Positions 26,152 through 38,200 of a stretch of DNA of 64,000 nt are shown here, in pieces. The stretch spans positions 18,737,122-18,801,121 of the forward strand of contig VZSR01001479.1 in NCBI GenBank assembly GCA_013398615.1, given 5' to 3'. Each line of letters starts with the position of its first letter. Position 1 is the stretch's first letter. The translations under genes were made by a program, and so were the position numbers. The notes beneath the pieces are model-generated. The model ran no database searches, was not told the origin of the DNA, and saw nothing but the letters and a program-made list of their open reading frames with translations. The DNA comes from Brachypodius melanocephalos (Eukaryota > Chordata > Aves > Passeriformes > Pycnonotidae).

Positions 26152-26243
26152 GCCCAGCCTGCTGTGCGGAGGGCTGCGGCGGATCTTCTCCGGGCTCCTG
26201 GGGAGCCGCTGGGCCGCGCCGCCGGCCCGAGCTCTCCGCCAGG
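26144..26243 (+). CDS. MRPS18A: MRPS18A coding exon 1
   Basis: Residues 1-33 plus the first base of codon 34. The ATG lies in CAAGATGGCGGC and opens MAAPSLLCGGLRRIF, which resembles the human start (MAALKAL...). The segment is Arg, Ala and Leu rich with no acidic residue, as in a matrix-targeting peptide. The donor is CAGG|GTGAGT. This start was chosen by similarity to mammals: an in-frame ATG also exists at 25985 with no intervening stop, and an out-of-frame ATG at 26079, both described separately. Confidence 0.93.
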
Positions 26244-29200
26244 GTGAGTCCGGAGGGGGCTCTGCACGGCCCCGCGCCCCGTTCCCTTGCCGCTGTCTCG
26301 GAGAGATGGTTGCGGTCACTGTAATTCGCCCTCTCCTTCCACCCCTAAAATGCTACTTCTCTTAGGCCGTGTGGGTCTCATTCTGGGTTCCCGTCTCTTT
26401 TTTCCTTTGCAGTCGTGGAGGTGTCTGAAGGCAACACGACCACAGTAAGTCCTTGCACCCCTTTTCCTTGGTAGCTGCCTTTGCCGTGGCTTGGAGTCAT
26501 GCGTATGTCCGTGCCCTGCCCCACAACAAGTAAAGGGGAAAAAGGGGACGCTTTTGTCCTTGAAAGACCTCTCAGGGTGTGAAGGCAGAGCCAAGGTAGG
26601 AGTTTGTAGCAAGTGCAGGTAAGCAGGGGAGGGTTTGGCTGCTGAAGGATGGGATCATCACCCTGCTGCTGGTGACAGGTACCTCCAGTCAGAGCCGCTC
26701 AGGAGCTCTAAACCTCTCGCCTGGGTAAAGTCGCAATCCCTGACCAGAGGCATTCAGGATCTGGAACACTAGAGGCCATTCTTCAGACAGGTTCGTTTCC
26801 TAAACTGGTTTGGCTTCGACGTGAGTGTGGACAGGCACAGGGGAGGATTGCCAGTGGCTTTGTCACTTCATCCTGCGGTGGCAGTTCAGTATGGCATTGC
26901 AGGACTTGTCTGTACCGCCCACATGCCACACACATCTCATTCCTTTGGTCTGTGTTGTATTTGTTAACCACGGTGTGTGCTAGTCTTGCTTCAGGTGGTA
27001 CAAGGTTTCTGTCTTACAACACATGTAGTAAGAAAAAAAAAAAATTAATTGAAACGGGTGTTTTCAAAGGCAGACCCTAAATACTAAAGGAAAACTGCTC
27101 GGGAAAATGAAACAGAAGTTCTGAAGTAACTGATAAAGAAAAGGATCTTCTTAGCTATGGCTTAAGACACGAAGGAAAAGATTAAAACAATAACATTAGA
27201 ATTGTTGCCTAGTTAGCACCATCTAATCTGTTACATTTTTATCAAGAGAATTGTCATTTTTTAGAAGCACTGAAAATACTGAAGGGGAAAGGAGATTGCA
27301 TTATTCTGCTCACATTGGATATGGCAGTAGCACTATATGCCATGGCTGGTGAGAGATAACAGATATTTTGATTGAGATATGTAGATATAGATATAGATAT
27401 GTAAGATGAGAAGTATGAAGGAGGAATTTGGGAATAGCTAGAAAGGGTGCATTTAAATGTTTATGTATATATAAATAAATAATAAGAGGATGGACTATTT
27501 TGCTTGCTAATGAAACAGAAAAAACTTGCTTGTTCATGTCTTTGAAACTCTTAAGTATTTTTGTCAAATATATTTTGTTGAAAGTTTTGTTGTATTTGTG
27601 TTAGCAGACATTGTCATATCTGAAACCTGAATGGAGCAGATAACTTACTCTATTTGATATTACATACCTAAAATATATGGCAATTAGCAAGATGTCATAA
27701 GACTGTCAACAAAAAATAAGTTTAAGGTCCTGACAGTAGGTATGATTCTTGCCTTCAAGTGCCAAACTATTAGTCTTTGCGCAGAAACCTGAAGAGCTTG
27801 CAAGTGTAATCTGAAGTTGTTTTAACCAAAACAAGAGAGGAGTGTGCACACCAACAAAACACACTCAGTGGACTGCTGCCTTTTGCACTCAATCAGTTTC
27901 AGAAGGGATGTAAATTATATTCTCAAAAGTCCAAAACATTAACTGAGGCTTGAAGTAGAAAAAGTGAGCATTACATTAACAGCGCCCTTTATGAAAATAA
28001 TTCTTTCTGGAGATCTGGATATATTTGCTGTGTCATATCCTGGCATCAGTCTGGAATCCATCAGTACCCCTAGATGAGGAAAATGTTGCCAGAAATGGTG
28101 TAGATTGACAAACCAAAGGGCTGATATGTTTCTCAGTGTATCCATTGGTCACTCCATTTGTCCTGCCAATTCTACATCAGTCTTCCCTGAATCCATCTTT
28201 CCCTGCTCATCTTTGTGTCCTCATTTTTAATCAGTATTGAAGGAAGTGTTTGATGTGAACCAATTAATAAATCCCAGAGAAATACAGATTTGTCAGGGTA
28301 CTGAGAATGTAGAACCTCTACACTCCCTCTTAGTTGTTTAACAGAAAAATAGCAACTGAGTGGATTAACAGTATCAAAGTTCTCAGCAGTTGGGAAATAA
28401 TTGCCAAAACTTGTACACTGAAATTTATTTCAAGAAAAATTGATGTTGACACAGCATTCTGAATCTTTATTTATTTCCAAGATGGAATTACAGTCATAGT
28501 GCAGTCTGAAGCCAAACTGGCAAGAATCAAAACTAGATACACCGGCTTCCCTGAAAATAACTTGACTGATTAATAGAAAATTAGATACTGGCCTACATCT
28601 CATATTCATAGTTAAGTATTTGGTTTTTTAAAACTGGCTGTTGTACTTGTGGGGGGAGGAATCTTTCTTAAAAATTGACAATTCTGTCTGAGGTACTGAG
28701 ATGCTTAAACTACAAGTACCTTACCTGTTTCCATTTTATCATCAGAAAGGCAGAAGTCTGGCATATAAAATAGTTCTGTGAGTTCAGCTGGATGCCAGCT
28801 TTCTGTGCGCACTTACAGGAAAGGTCATGCTTTTCTCTCCCCAGGTTTTCAGGCACAGAACGTGATGGTTTCTTAAAAGTAACCTTGCATTCCACCCAGG
28901 TTTTCTTTTCAAACTCTGGTGCTTGCACTCTTTGAGGCTGACAGTTGGTGTTCAGAATCTGCTTTTAATCTTAATTTGACCAGAGAAAACTCCAAAATAT
29001 CTTAGAGAAAAAAATAGTTTTATTGTCTCTTCTGTTTATTAGGGTGTAATTTGAGATAGCTCTTGATTCCGTTAGGGAGTCCTCATAAAAGAAAAAAAGA
29101 CAAGTGCACATGTAGATAGACTTTATATTTCTAACACATCTATAATTAGTCAAGTGCTTCCTTTATGCACCTCGTACATCTCTTTGCTTGTTACTTGTCA

Positions 29201-32200
29201 TAAAGTTTGAGTATTAGATGCCACCATTTTATAGTGATATAGAAAAGATAATTTTATAATCTCACAAAAGAATCGTTCAGAGAATTAAACTGGGTAAAAT
29301 ATCGGTATAATTACAAGCCCCACAGACATTTCCTAACTATCCTTTCTTAAACTGAAATTTTTCTCAGAGTTTTCCTTGCTGATGATTTATAATCCGGCAA
29401 GCCCTTGCACGTTTTCAACTATAACATGCATATGCTATTCTGTGACATTCTCATATTCCCAGAAAAAATGTTATTTTAAAGCTTTTGGCTAAAGGGCCTC
29501 TACACTTTCAAAGCATGGTGGTTCAAAAGAGTACAGCAAAAATGAAATTCAGGTGAATATGAGAACTTCATACTGACTGTCAACTAGTTTACATTTAGAA
29601 AAACATACACAAGAATTTGCCAAAGGGTTTTCTATGCCCTTTGGATTTGTCTTTCTCCCCATAGTCTGTGGCATAAGCCAAAGGACTCGTTTTAGCTATA
29701 TAAAAGTGAGTTGAATGATGCAGATGCTGTTCCCCTTACATCTACACAGAACTGGTCAATGTACTGTGGACTTGATGAAAATATTCCTGGAGTCACAGAT
29801 GCAGGTAGAACTGTAAGCTGTGCTTGATGCTTTGAATTGTTTCCTAGATTGAAGGGAGAATTATAGAGGATGCTGAAGCACCACCTCCTCCAAACCCCTC
29901 TGGCCAGTGTCCCATCTGTCGCTGGAACCTGAAGCATAAGTACGATTATGTGGTAAGTTTAATGGAGGAGCTCCCACCCTCCTCATTGCTAGACAAGTGT
30001 TGCTCTCAGATCTGTGTACCCCACAACCTGCCCCTCTCATCTTTTCCTGGGTGCAGGAAAAATACTTAACTCCAGCTCTGCTTCTCTTCGGTGCAGCAAG
30101 AGTCTCATACACAGTAATTATTTGCCTTAGCTGATGGTGTTCCTGGGAACAAGGATGAGCTTGTATCAAATAGGAGATTGGGAATTACCCACATGGTCAT
30201 CTGATCTGAAAAAGCCATATAGCTCTTCTGTGCCCAGCTGCTTTTCACCATTGCACTTTCCAGAGAATCAAACAGGAATGTAGCATTTAGTCAGGGCATA
30301 CAGGCCTAGCTCCAGAGAGGGCAGAAGACTTGAGTATATCAATTATATGACTTCAAGCATTACGATTTCTCATTTGTCATTGTCCACTAAGTGAATAACT
30401 GTTTCATACAGCTTGTAAAACTCTGCGTGAGTATGAAGGAGAGCATGCATTTTTACTTACCTAGCAAGAGAAAAATAGGTTTTATTCAAGCATTTTGCAA
30501 GAAATGCTAATGAGAAGTTTATTAACTAATGAGGGGATAACTAACGTGAAACCTAGACCATGGGAAGGAAATCCTGTGTGCTTTATAAAACAAAAGCACA
30601 ACAGTCACGAACACTTCAGAATAAGAAGCATGATATAGCAGATGCAGAATGTAACTTTACAAGAGGTCATGCAAACACAGGGTTTACAAAAGGACTAAGT
30701 TTCCCCCTTGCATGCTCAAAACCCAGCACTGGAATTAGAAAAGAAGAAAACCAGACAGGAACATGCTGTTACTAAGATAAGGCAACAGAAAACTCAGAAC
30801 AAGCTAATGTCAATAGGATTAGAGAGGGGGATACAAATACGTTGGGGAAAAAGAAATGTTTGTGAGAAAGACCATTAATGAGAGGAGAAGGGACTGAAAG
30901 CCACATTGGTTGCAAAATAACTGAGCTGCTTGTGTGTAGTCGTAGTGCACACATGCAAAGGAAAAATTATGTTTTCATATCTGTATATTGATGGCAATCT
31001 GCAAATATAAAACAACAGGAAAAAAAAAAAAACAGATATAACTTAAGCATTGAATTAGGTACAGACCAGCAGGCCTGGATTGTATGTTGCCTCAAGGTCT
31101 TGAAAAAATTAGCTAACAAATATATTACTTCACTCAACAGGATTTTTTTAAAGCATGTAAAAAACAATCCTAGGGAATCACTCAATGGTTTGAAAACAGC
31201 AAGTGAAATATTAAGTAGATAAGAGAGGAAGGAGAGTGATGATTACCGATTGGTTAAAAAAAATATTGCAGATTGCAAATTAATGGTGTTAGCTAGGAGT
31301 AAAAACAAATACCCTGTTGGATAGGACTAATTAAGACTCATGAATTATGAAGAATATGAGTACAGCAATAGTACCAGACAAAATACTTGCAGTTACTCCA
31401 GAGAGGTGAAACAACAGATGTGAAGTGTGGATGAAATATGTTTAGTGTCTTTCAAAGCATGTGTTGCAGAAATGGAGGCATTTAGAATCCAGTGTTGTCA
31501 GTGATGCTTATTCAGGCTGGGTGCTATATTAAACAGTGAAATAAGCTGGAGGCAGGCGAGTATTTAGTGTTTTCTGGCCTGGTTTCTCAAGAGTGTGTGA
31601 AACCTGGAAATACAATGAATTTGCAGATTATAATAAATTAGGTGAAATGTAAATACCATTAAGGTTTCTAAAGTACTACAAAACTTTATTATGTCTGTTT
31701 TGTGTTGCACATGTTCAAATGCATGTTCAATTCCTTGCAATTGTTTTTCATGGTTGCTGAATTGTGTTGTGATCAAAACCAACTAGTTACGTGCTCTGGA
31801 AAATAGTTTTTTAAGGTGCATATAATTTTATGTTACTTTTAAATGCAAGAAGTAAACAGCATCATTAAACTGGGTAATTCTAGAGATTTACAGAAAGCAT
31901 TCCATGAGTCACATATTAACAACCCTTGAGAAACTATAAACTGATGTTCAGGGATGAAATAATTTATGGCAGTGGATTACATCTTGGCAATTTATATACA
32001 GACTTCCATAGACTCAGTTCCTACTGCCATGTGTGATAGAAGACTCCACTGAGTAAATGGAGAGATAATCCATCAAGAACCAAAGAAGTTTTAGACAATG
32101 TGATTCTGTAGAGTCTGAGTTCCAGGATTAGAAATTGGTCACAACAGACAGTGTCAAACATGAGTTTTACATGTGTTTGTAGAGTGAACTAAGTAATGAG

Positions 32201-35200
32201 TTTTCTTCCACACTTTGATTCTTAGATCTGATTCCTACTGTTCAGTAAGGAGGCAAGAGAAAACTAAATATGAGGAGAGATTCTGTAGTCAGTCTTGAGA
32301 ATCACTGGTAAGATAATTTCTAAGAAATTGTGGTGCTGAGAGACAATCTAGGAACATGTCCATCTCAGCTGTCACATAGATTGTGAATGCATGTGCGTCT
32401 AGTGTGGATATATCCAATACTCCTTCTGGACAAAAAGCTAAAGAGAGGAGTGTGAGCCGATATATTGGACTTGCAGAAGTTTCTTACCTCATATTTAGAA
32501 GCTTCTCTCTGTGGGACCGATGAGAACTAAGAGAAGTTTGAGTTCTGGAGTATACCTCTTCTCTGGTTGTGTAAATCCCTTATGTTTTTGAATGCTTTGT
32601 ACAAGTCACAGATTTTCAGGATTTTAAATTTTAAGGTGAATAAAAATCTCTCTTTTCTACACTAAAGCACTCTCTGCTATTTTATCCTTTGTTGTAGCCA
32701 TGATGAGCAGCAGAATCTTGAGTTGCTTAAGTACCAACGTGCAGGCATTTAACTCTGTGGGCAATTTAACAGTGGGACAATTTTCTCACTGATGGTTAAT
32801 TGTCCTAAATGTCTGTAAATTGAGAGCAGCTATTTTTCTTAAAGATACAGCCTAGTTCATACAGTGTAACCTATAAACTGAGCTTGGTGAGAGATTGGAA
32901 TAGATGGTGGTTCCTTTGAGATTGATAAGCTGAGATCAGTCGGTTGCACAGAAGGGAAAGTGTGAGCTTTTTTGCTTGGGACGCTTGTAATTGGACTGAA
33001 TGAGGCACTATGAAAAGGGAAGTGTTGAATTAGCCCCTGAGGGAGTTGAGTAATATGACCTCACAGGACTTTCCTTTTGTCATGGGCAACTAGCACAGTC
33101 TAAAGTAGTGGCATAATGAGTTACTCTGGCTGTCAGAGAACTGGGGGACCAGTGTCTCCAAAGTCATTAATCAACTGAACAGGCATTGTGAGCGCTAGCA
33201 GGTCATGATTCCAACCTGCCTTAGCTGTGGTATAGAGGGCTGCAGTTGTCTTTGCCAGTTCAATCCTGATCCTCTGCTGTGGCTCAGGATAACAGAGCTT
33301 AAGATTTAAATTCCCACAGTTTGTGGTCTGCATATGTCTGTCTGTCCAGTGAAATTGAGATCTCAGTTGATGTTTTTTCATATCCATCAGAGATAAATTA
33401 TTTTGGTCACCGTATGGATACAACTGGATTGAAACCCGCAATTCTGTTACAAAATGCATGGAGAATGGTGTACAGCTCCCAGGAGTATGGGAGAAGGGGA
33501 AAACTAGACTCTTGTATAACTGGAAATAATGGCAGGCAGACTTGTCTGATACAGCCCAGTAGTAATTTGGCTGCACAGATAGAACTGTTCTTGTAGTAAA
33601 TCAAAGTTTTAATTAATCACATGTCAGTCAAGGATCTTGCTTTTCAAAGTGTCTGCAGACATTAAAATGCAGGTGCCTGTGCATTTTGGTTGCCATCTAT
33701 TCACAAGAATGTGTGGTATACAGTGCTCCATCTCGCAAGTTCGTCCAGCCCTTTTAGAAGTGGAGGCTAAACTTGTTTTTCGTTTCCCCCCCTTATCCAC
33801 TTGAAACATCATTAGTTTGAGTAGGCAGTAAATATGTCATCTTGCTTTGGCAACAGTTAGGGGAAACCGAACTGCAAGCTTTGCCTATTAGCCCTAGATT
33901 AATTCAGTCCAAGTTGTTTTCATCAAATGCTGCAGATTACAGGGGTGGGAATCTGGGCCCAGCCTCATGGGAGCTGTCCAGTGATTAAAGCAAATCGGCG
34001 GTTACAGGCTTGGCTGTCCACTAGCACAAAATGTGAATTTCATGGAACATGACGGCACCATGAGAACTTGCCAGACATATTTTTTAATTTGACCGCTCCA
34101 CGTACTTGTTCGCTTCCCTCCACAGCTGCCCCATGAAGTTGGCTGTACCTGTCTTCTTTCTCCCAGTGGTAAGATACATCTGTGTGAATACTCTGGGAGA
34201 GGCACCTGGCCTGTTAACTGTGAGGAATCTTCAGAAACGGACAAACCTTTGGTCAAGTGTGCAGCATTTTAAGCCAAACAGCATGACTGTAATTTAGAGC
34301 TGTAGCAGCTGGGACATGACTGATGATTTCAGTCAAGAAATGACTGCCACACCAGGGTGTTGGTCAGTTGGTGACATTGTTGGTCAGAGATAATAACAGA
34401 GAACAGATTTTCTTGATTTTTTTTTTCCCATAGGAAGAAGAAAAAAAGATTATCTCCATTTGCTTCCCACCACCCCCCTTTGCATGGAAACATTTGATAA
34501 CAAGCCTGTGACTCTATGAGGTGTGGTGGTAATATGAGAAATCACTTGGACCACACACACACCCTTCACAAGAGTGTGTGGCCTACTTAGACTTCCATGG
34601 CTGCAAAGACTGAAACTGCCTCAAACTTGCCATCAGCTCTCTTCTTCCTCTTCTCCACAGAGTAATGCAGCAGGCTAGTAGCAAAGTCTTGCAAATTTTT
34701 GTCTTTCTAGGCACTTGGAGCTGAACAGCCCTTTTTCACTTAGGGAGGTGTTATGTGCTAAATGCCAAATTGAGCTGTTGGTGATTTGAAGATCCAGACA
34801 GCTAGAAAAGAGGAAAAAGGGGGATGGAGTCTTGCTCTAGTTTTCCTGAATCCCATCAAGTGTATTTCAGGAGTGGTCAGAAGTCAGTGCCCTTGGACTG
34901 TTTCCATCTAGTTTCTACCAGTGCAGCTGGCACCATCTGGTCCCCTGGTTACTGTTCTCCTCGGCAGGGCCATGTTTTAGCTGGGCTGAGGGACACTCTG
35001 CTTCCCTTTTCCATGGCCTCCCAGGAACACGCCCCATTGCTCAGTTGAGCTTTTCTCATTCTTTGGCTATAGCATCGGTCTGTAGGGTGCCTGTTAAGTA
35101 ATTTTGTATCAGAGAGACAGTAAAGTCAATGTCTAAGTTCAGTGGGCATACATGATATGCCATGTTTTGAAAGGAGCTGGATCTGAAAATCAGTCTGAAT

Positions 35201-38200
35201 GTGTTCACTGTAGACAAGTGGATGCAGAAAGAAAGCAAATTATGGGAAGAGGGAAACGGCGTGTCATGGTATTGATTGAGGGTGGAGGTGGGAAGGAGAA
35301 AAACAAACCACAAAACCCCCAAACAAATAAAAACCCCTCAACATTTTGTCTATAACACTTGTAACCAACATTTTGTCCCAGGTGACTGGAATCCATTTTT
35401 AAAAATGATAGAAAGGAGGAACCTGAGAACTACTGTCAGCCTCACCTCTGTGCCTAGAAAGATCATGGAACATCCCCCTGGAAGCTGTGCTAAGGCATGT
35501 GGATGACAGGGGGATGATTTGATACAGTGGACAAGGGAAGGGCTTCACATGTCATTTATCTGGACTTCCATAAAGCCTTTGATGTGGTCCCCACAGTATC
35601 TTTCTTTCTAAATTGGAGAGAGATAGACTCAATGGCTGGACTGTTAGATGCATCAGGAGTTGGTTGGATAGTCACATCCAGAGAGTAGTGGTCAAATGCT
35701 GAGTCTGGTAGACATCAGTGACAAGTGGTGTACATCAGGGGTCCTTACTGGGGACCAGATCTATTTAGTACCTTCATTAATGACATAGGCAAAGGGATTG
35801 AGTGCACCTTCGTAAGCTTTGCAGATGACACACCTGAAGGGTGGGATGCCATCCAGAGGAACCTGGACAAGTTCAAGAAGTGGGCCTGTGGGAATTTCAT
35901 GCAGTTTAACAAGAACATGTGCAGAGTGCTGCACCTGAGTCAGTGCAGCCCCCGGTATCGAGACACGCTGGGGATGAACAGAGGGAGAGCAGCCCTGGGG
36001 AGAAGGGCTTGGGCTGCTGGTAGATGAAAGGCTGGACATGACCCAGCAATGTGCACTCACATGCCAGAAACCCAATTCTATCCTAGCTGCATCAGAGAGT
36101 GACAAGCCGGGCAAGGGAGGGGATGAACTCAATGATCTTTAAGGTCCCTTCCAACCCAAACCATTCTACAGTTCTATGACAGTGTCAGAATCCATCATTA
36201 CCAGAAGGGTGTCCTAAATGCCTCCTTGACAGCTGAACTGGTCTTATGCAGTGGAGGTGGGTGAATAATTCCTAGTTAGTTAGATTTCTGAATACTCACT
36301 TTATATTCACTCATGATTATTTGCTTTTACAAGGCCAGTAAATGAAGGTAGGAATACTCCAGGGAGCTCCTTGTAAAAGAGCAAGGATGGGGGCAGGAGC
36401 AGGTCTGTAAGTTTGTGAACAGGTAGTCAGGGGCACCCAGCATGAAAAGCAACAACTACTCTTTGTTCTTGCCTGTTGCCCTGGCCGGGGGGTGCAAAGT
36501 TCTGCTGTGCCTGGTTTGAAGTCGCTCTGTCCAGACGCTCTCTGGCAGGTCCCCTCAGCCTGCAGGCAGCCTCTGCATGGTCCTGCTGCCTCAACTAGGA
36601 GCCTACTTACGAAAGCCATGGAGAAGTAAACTCTCAACCAGCAACAAGTCTGTCAACAGAAGGGGGAAAAACAAGTGTGAAGTCTCTGGAGGCCCTTTAG
36701 GCAAACTTAGGCTGATGTCAGGATGTCAAGGATGCCTGCTTATATTGGTCTGGGGGCTATCTTTGCACTGGTGTTGTGTGTGGAAATGGAGAGCATGGAT
36801 CTGAATCCTGGGCTGTTGTACTGTGTACAGTTAATGGGACACTTGTGCAACAGCTGTTGCTGCTGTGTTTAAAAGTTTGTCATTCCAGCCCTGTGATACT
36901 ATCTGATCCTAGAGATCCCTTTAATTTTGTTTTTATTAAAAGGGCTGCTTTACATTTCTGGAGTTTTTAATTGTAAAGGTCAACAGCAGCATAGTCTAAA
37001 TGGTTCTTGAATCACAGACAAGCCCTCAGCATGCTTCAAGTGCTCCTTTCATCCACCATGACTGTCACAGCCCCACCTAATGCACACACAGTTGAAGCAC
37101 TGAGTGCAGCAATTTATCCTATTAGTCCTTACTCATCAGCACATATTCTTTTCTTACATAAAGCTTCTTAATGCAAGATCTTGGACCATTTCCATGCACT
37201 CCACCCCTCCAGAGAGACCTGAGGGAAGCTCCACCATGGGAAATTAGATGAAAGTTTGAGGAGTAGATAGCAGAGAACAGTCCTGCTCTGAGGGAACGAG
37301 CAGAGGATCAGAGGTGATCTAACATATCTGTGAACTTTAGGACAGCAGCTGTGATGGCATTTCAAGTTGTGTAAACAATATCCATCTGCAGGTCTTGTGT
37401 AACTCTGCCTGAGTACCTAGGACACATTATCTTAGCAAGAATCTTGGAGCAAGTAGTGAAACAGTGAATGAGCAGGGATTGCAGCTGACATCATGTGTTT
37501 ACACTAGTGAAGTCAGAGGAAGACTCAAACCATCTGAGTGACCTTACTAAGCTAAACTGGCAGGCGGTGACAGCAAGCAAAAGCCACTTGTTGTCAAGCT
37601 GCAGACAAAATGCGTAGGGAGGAATCATTGTTTTGTTTTACATTGTTTTGAGTTCTGTACACAACACAAGGCTCAGCACAACTCCTGAAGTCTCAGCGGT
37701 GAAGGTAGCTGGGCCACTGATAGTTTTGCCCTTCTCTCTCCCTCAGGATGTCTTGCTGCTGAGTCAGTTTATCCGTTCAGATGGAGGGATGCTGCCACGA
37801 AGGGTCACAGGCCTCTGCTTGGAGGAGCACAAGAAGGTTGCTGCCTGTGTGCAGATGGCTCACCGTGCAGGTACACAGCTCTGCCAGAGATAACCCCTGA
37901 CTGTAGGGTACCACCTGAACCACTTGAGAGGGGTCTCCTCCTCAGTTGGTATAGCTCAGTGAGATGTCATTGTCCAGTCACCCAGCAAACTTGTTACAGT
38001 CCAAATGCTGGGACATGGTGATGGAACAGAGACTACTTGTTCTGCTTTCTCTGTGTCCTGACTCCTGCATTGACAGCATACGTTTATCCGTGTAGATGAG
38101 ACAAGTGTTGCAGAAAGATCTGGGAAGTGGCTCAGTCTCCAGTAACTAATGATTAAACACCTGCTTCTGAAATTACTTGATTTACCTAAGCTTGACCTAC

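Larger units (their letters stand above)
25980..26270 (+). promoter_or_regulatory. MRPS18A: CpG-rich promoter of MRPS18A
   Basis: GC content and CpG density jump sharply here compared with the AT-rich flanks, then fall within intron 1. The block covers exon 1 and about 160 bp upstream and has no obvious TATA box, as expected of a housekeeping CpG-island promoter. It contains two copies of the YY1-type core ATGGCGGC, at 26079 and 26144, and several GC-box-like CCGCCCC or CCGCCCCC runs. The exact transcription start cannot be seen. Confidence 0.8.

Noticed and set aside
26079..26324. 81-codon Ala/Pro-rich ORF as a separate protein
   Set aside because: It overlaps MRPS18A exon 1 out of frame and reads across the donor site into intron 1; best viewed as a potential uORF only.
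33133..33576. 147-codon antisense ORF in intron 3
   Set aside because: No family resemblance and no splice or promoter context; treated as a chance frame.
35725..36027. 100-codon ORF in MRPS18A intron 3 as a gene
   Set aside because: It contains the CR1 reverse transcriptase FADDT box and surrounding CR1 residues; it is a transposon remnant.
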